A stretch of DNA of 64,000 nt from Nostoc sp. JL33. Lineage in GTDB: Bacteria > Cyanobacteriota > Cyanobacteriia > Cyanobacteriales > Nostocaceae. Position 1 is the stretch's first letter; each line of letters begins with the position of its first letter. Positions 63,734-64,000 of this stretch are shown in pieces. The stretch spans positions 1 to 64,000 of the forward strand of contig NZ_JABXKP010000035.1 of NCBI RefSeq assembly GCF_017114985.1, written 5' to 3'. The position numbers were made by a program, and so were the translations under genes. Under the pieces are notes generated by a model. That model had not been told where the DNA came from. It did no database searches and worked only from the letters and a program-made list of their open reading frames with translations.

Positions 63734-64000
63734 TAAGCTAATGATCCTTCCTTTTTCCTCGAATGATTCACTTTTAGTAAGCGGCTCTAGCCTTTAACTT
63801 AATACAGTTCAGTTAAACATTTTTTGCTTCTCTCTGTGTTCTCTGCGCCTCTGTGGTTCGTTAAAAAAATTAATTTTCACAAGGAGTTTTAGCCTTAACA
63901 CCAAGCGTATTGCCCTTTAACTTATCTAGCAAAAATTAGTTATCCTGATTCTTCAAAGCTTGCCGCGAAACCCACTTTATCAAACCAGGAAACAACCGAT
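63734..64000. other. Intergenic at the right edge with dispersed repeat
   Basis: Contains the core CTCTCTGTGTTCTCTGCGCC followed by TCTGTGGTTCG (about 63833-63862), seen also near 979, 7114 and 20718, and an ACCAAGCGTATTGCCC unit as in 46012. No gene; the window ends here. Confidence 0.6.

Overview
The window looks like chromosome of a filamentous, heterocyst-forming cyanobacterium of the Nostoc/Anabaena group. The octamer GCGATCGC (HIP1) occurs throughout, there is a devB-devC-devA type exporter, a PrcA calcium-dependent protease, a TPP-riboswitch-controlled thiC, a group-3 sigma factor of the SigG type, pentapeptide-repeat and TPR proteins, and a very heavy load of small palindromic dispersed repeats and heptanucleotide runs. 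No rRNA, tRNA or CRISPR array was seen. All family assignments come from reading the sequence and from knowledge of the families; no database search was run.

Layout. 0-9 kb: an SDR oxidoreductase; a reverse-strand TetR / archaeal-type riboflavin-kinase-like (DUF120) / methyltransferase cluster; a GNAT protein; a DUF442 phosphatase; a COG2509 flavoprotein; and an unrecognised protein with a C-terminal HTH. 9-19.5 kb: a PRC-barrel stress protein, a small lipoprotein, an S66 carboxypeptidase with a twin-arginine leader, a membrane-anchored GTPase, the riboswitch with thiC, and prcA. 19.6-28.3 kb is a decaying accessory region. It holds three toxin-antitoxin loci whose toxin genes are all broken, an NB-ARC/TPR (NLR-like) gene with an upstream small effector gene, an IS607-type element with a gutted tnpB, a protease-prodomain orphan and an internally deleted acyl-CoA dehydrogenase. 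28.6-31.2 kb: sfnB and sfnG (sulfone/sulfonate use). 32-41 kb: leuS, small unknown genes, sigG with an anti-sigma-like gene, an L,D-transpeptidase, a ComFB-like protein and an M23 peptidase. 42-46 kb: devBCA. 46.5-51.6 kb: a four-gene XRE / histidine kinase / response regulator / hybrid kinase operon behind a 44-bp symmetric palindrome. 52-58.4 kb: two pentapeptide-repeat genes, a SelD-partner flavoprotein lacking its SelD half, and a large TPR protein. 59-64 kb: GNAT, VapD, a repeat-interrupted Rpn nuclease pseudogene, SemiSWEET, a radical-SAM protein, a small CPXCG protein and an SRPBCC protein.

The strongest candidate for an unusual system is at 21680-24994. The small upstream protein (24596-24994) ends in a 23-residue segment that matches, position by position, the start of the downstream NLR (21680-24223). 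A shared motif at the effector C-terminus and the receptor N-terminus is the hallmark of NLR-associated amyloid signalling (BASS-type motif, Bell-like pore-forming effector). The receptor start codon lies six bases from an inserted dispersed repeat, and two repeat copies separate the two genes.

The second theme is how small repeats remodel genes here. I could read target-site duplications for several insertions: 11 bp at 17219, 9 bp at 26719, and 3 bp at 60270 where removing the repeat restores the Rpn reading frame. Repeat ends supply or abut the stop codons of leuS, the HTH gene, a small DUF6887-like gene and a toxin remnant. One repeat unit is translated in frame as exactly nine codons at 27351.
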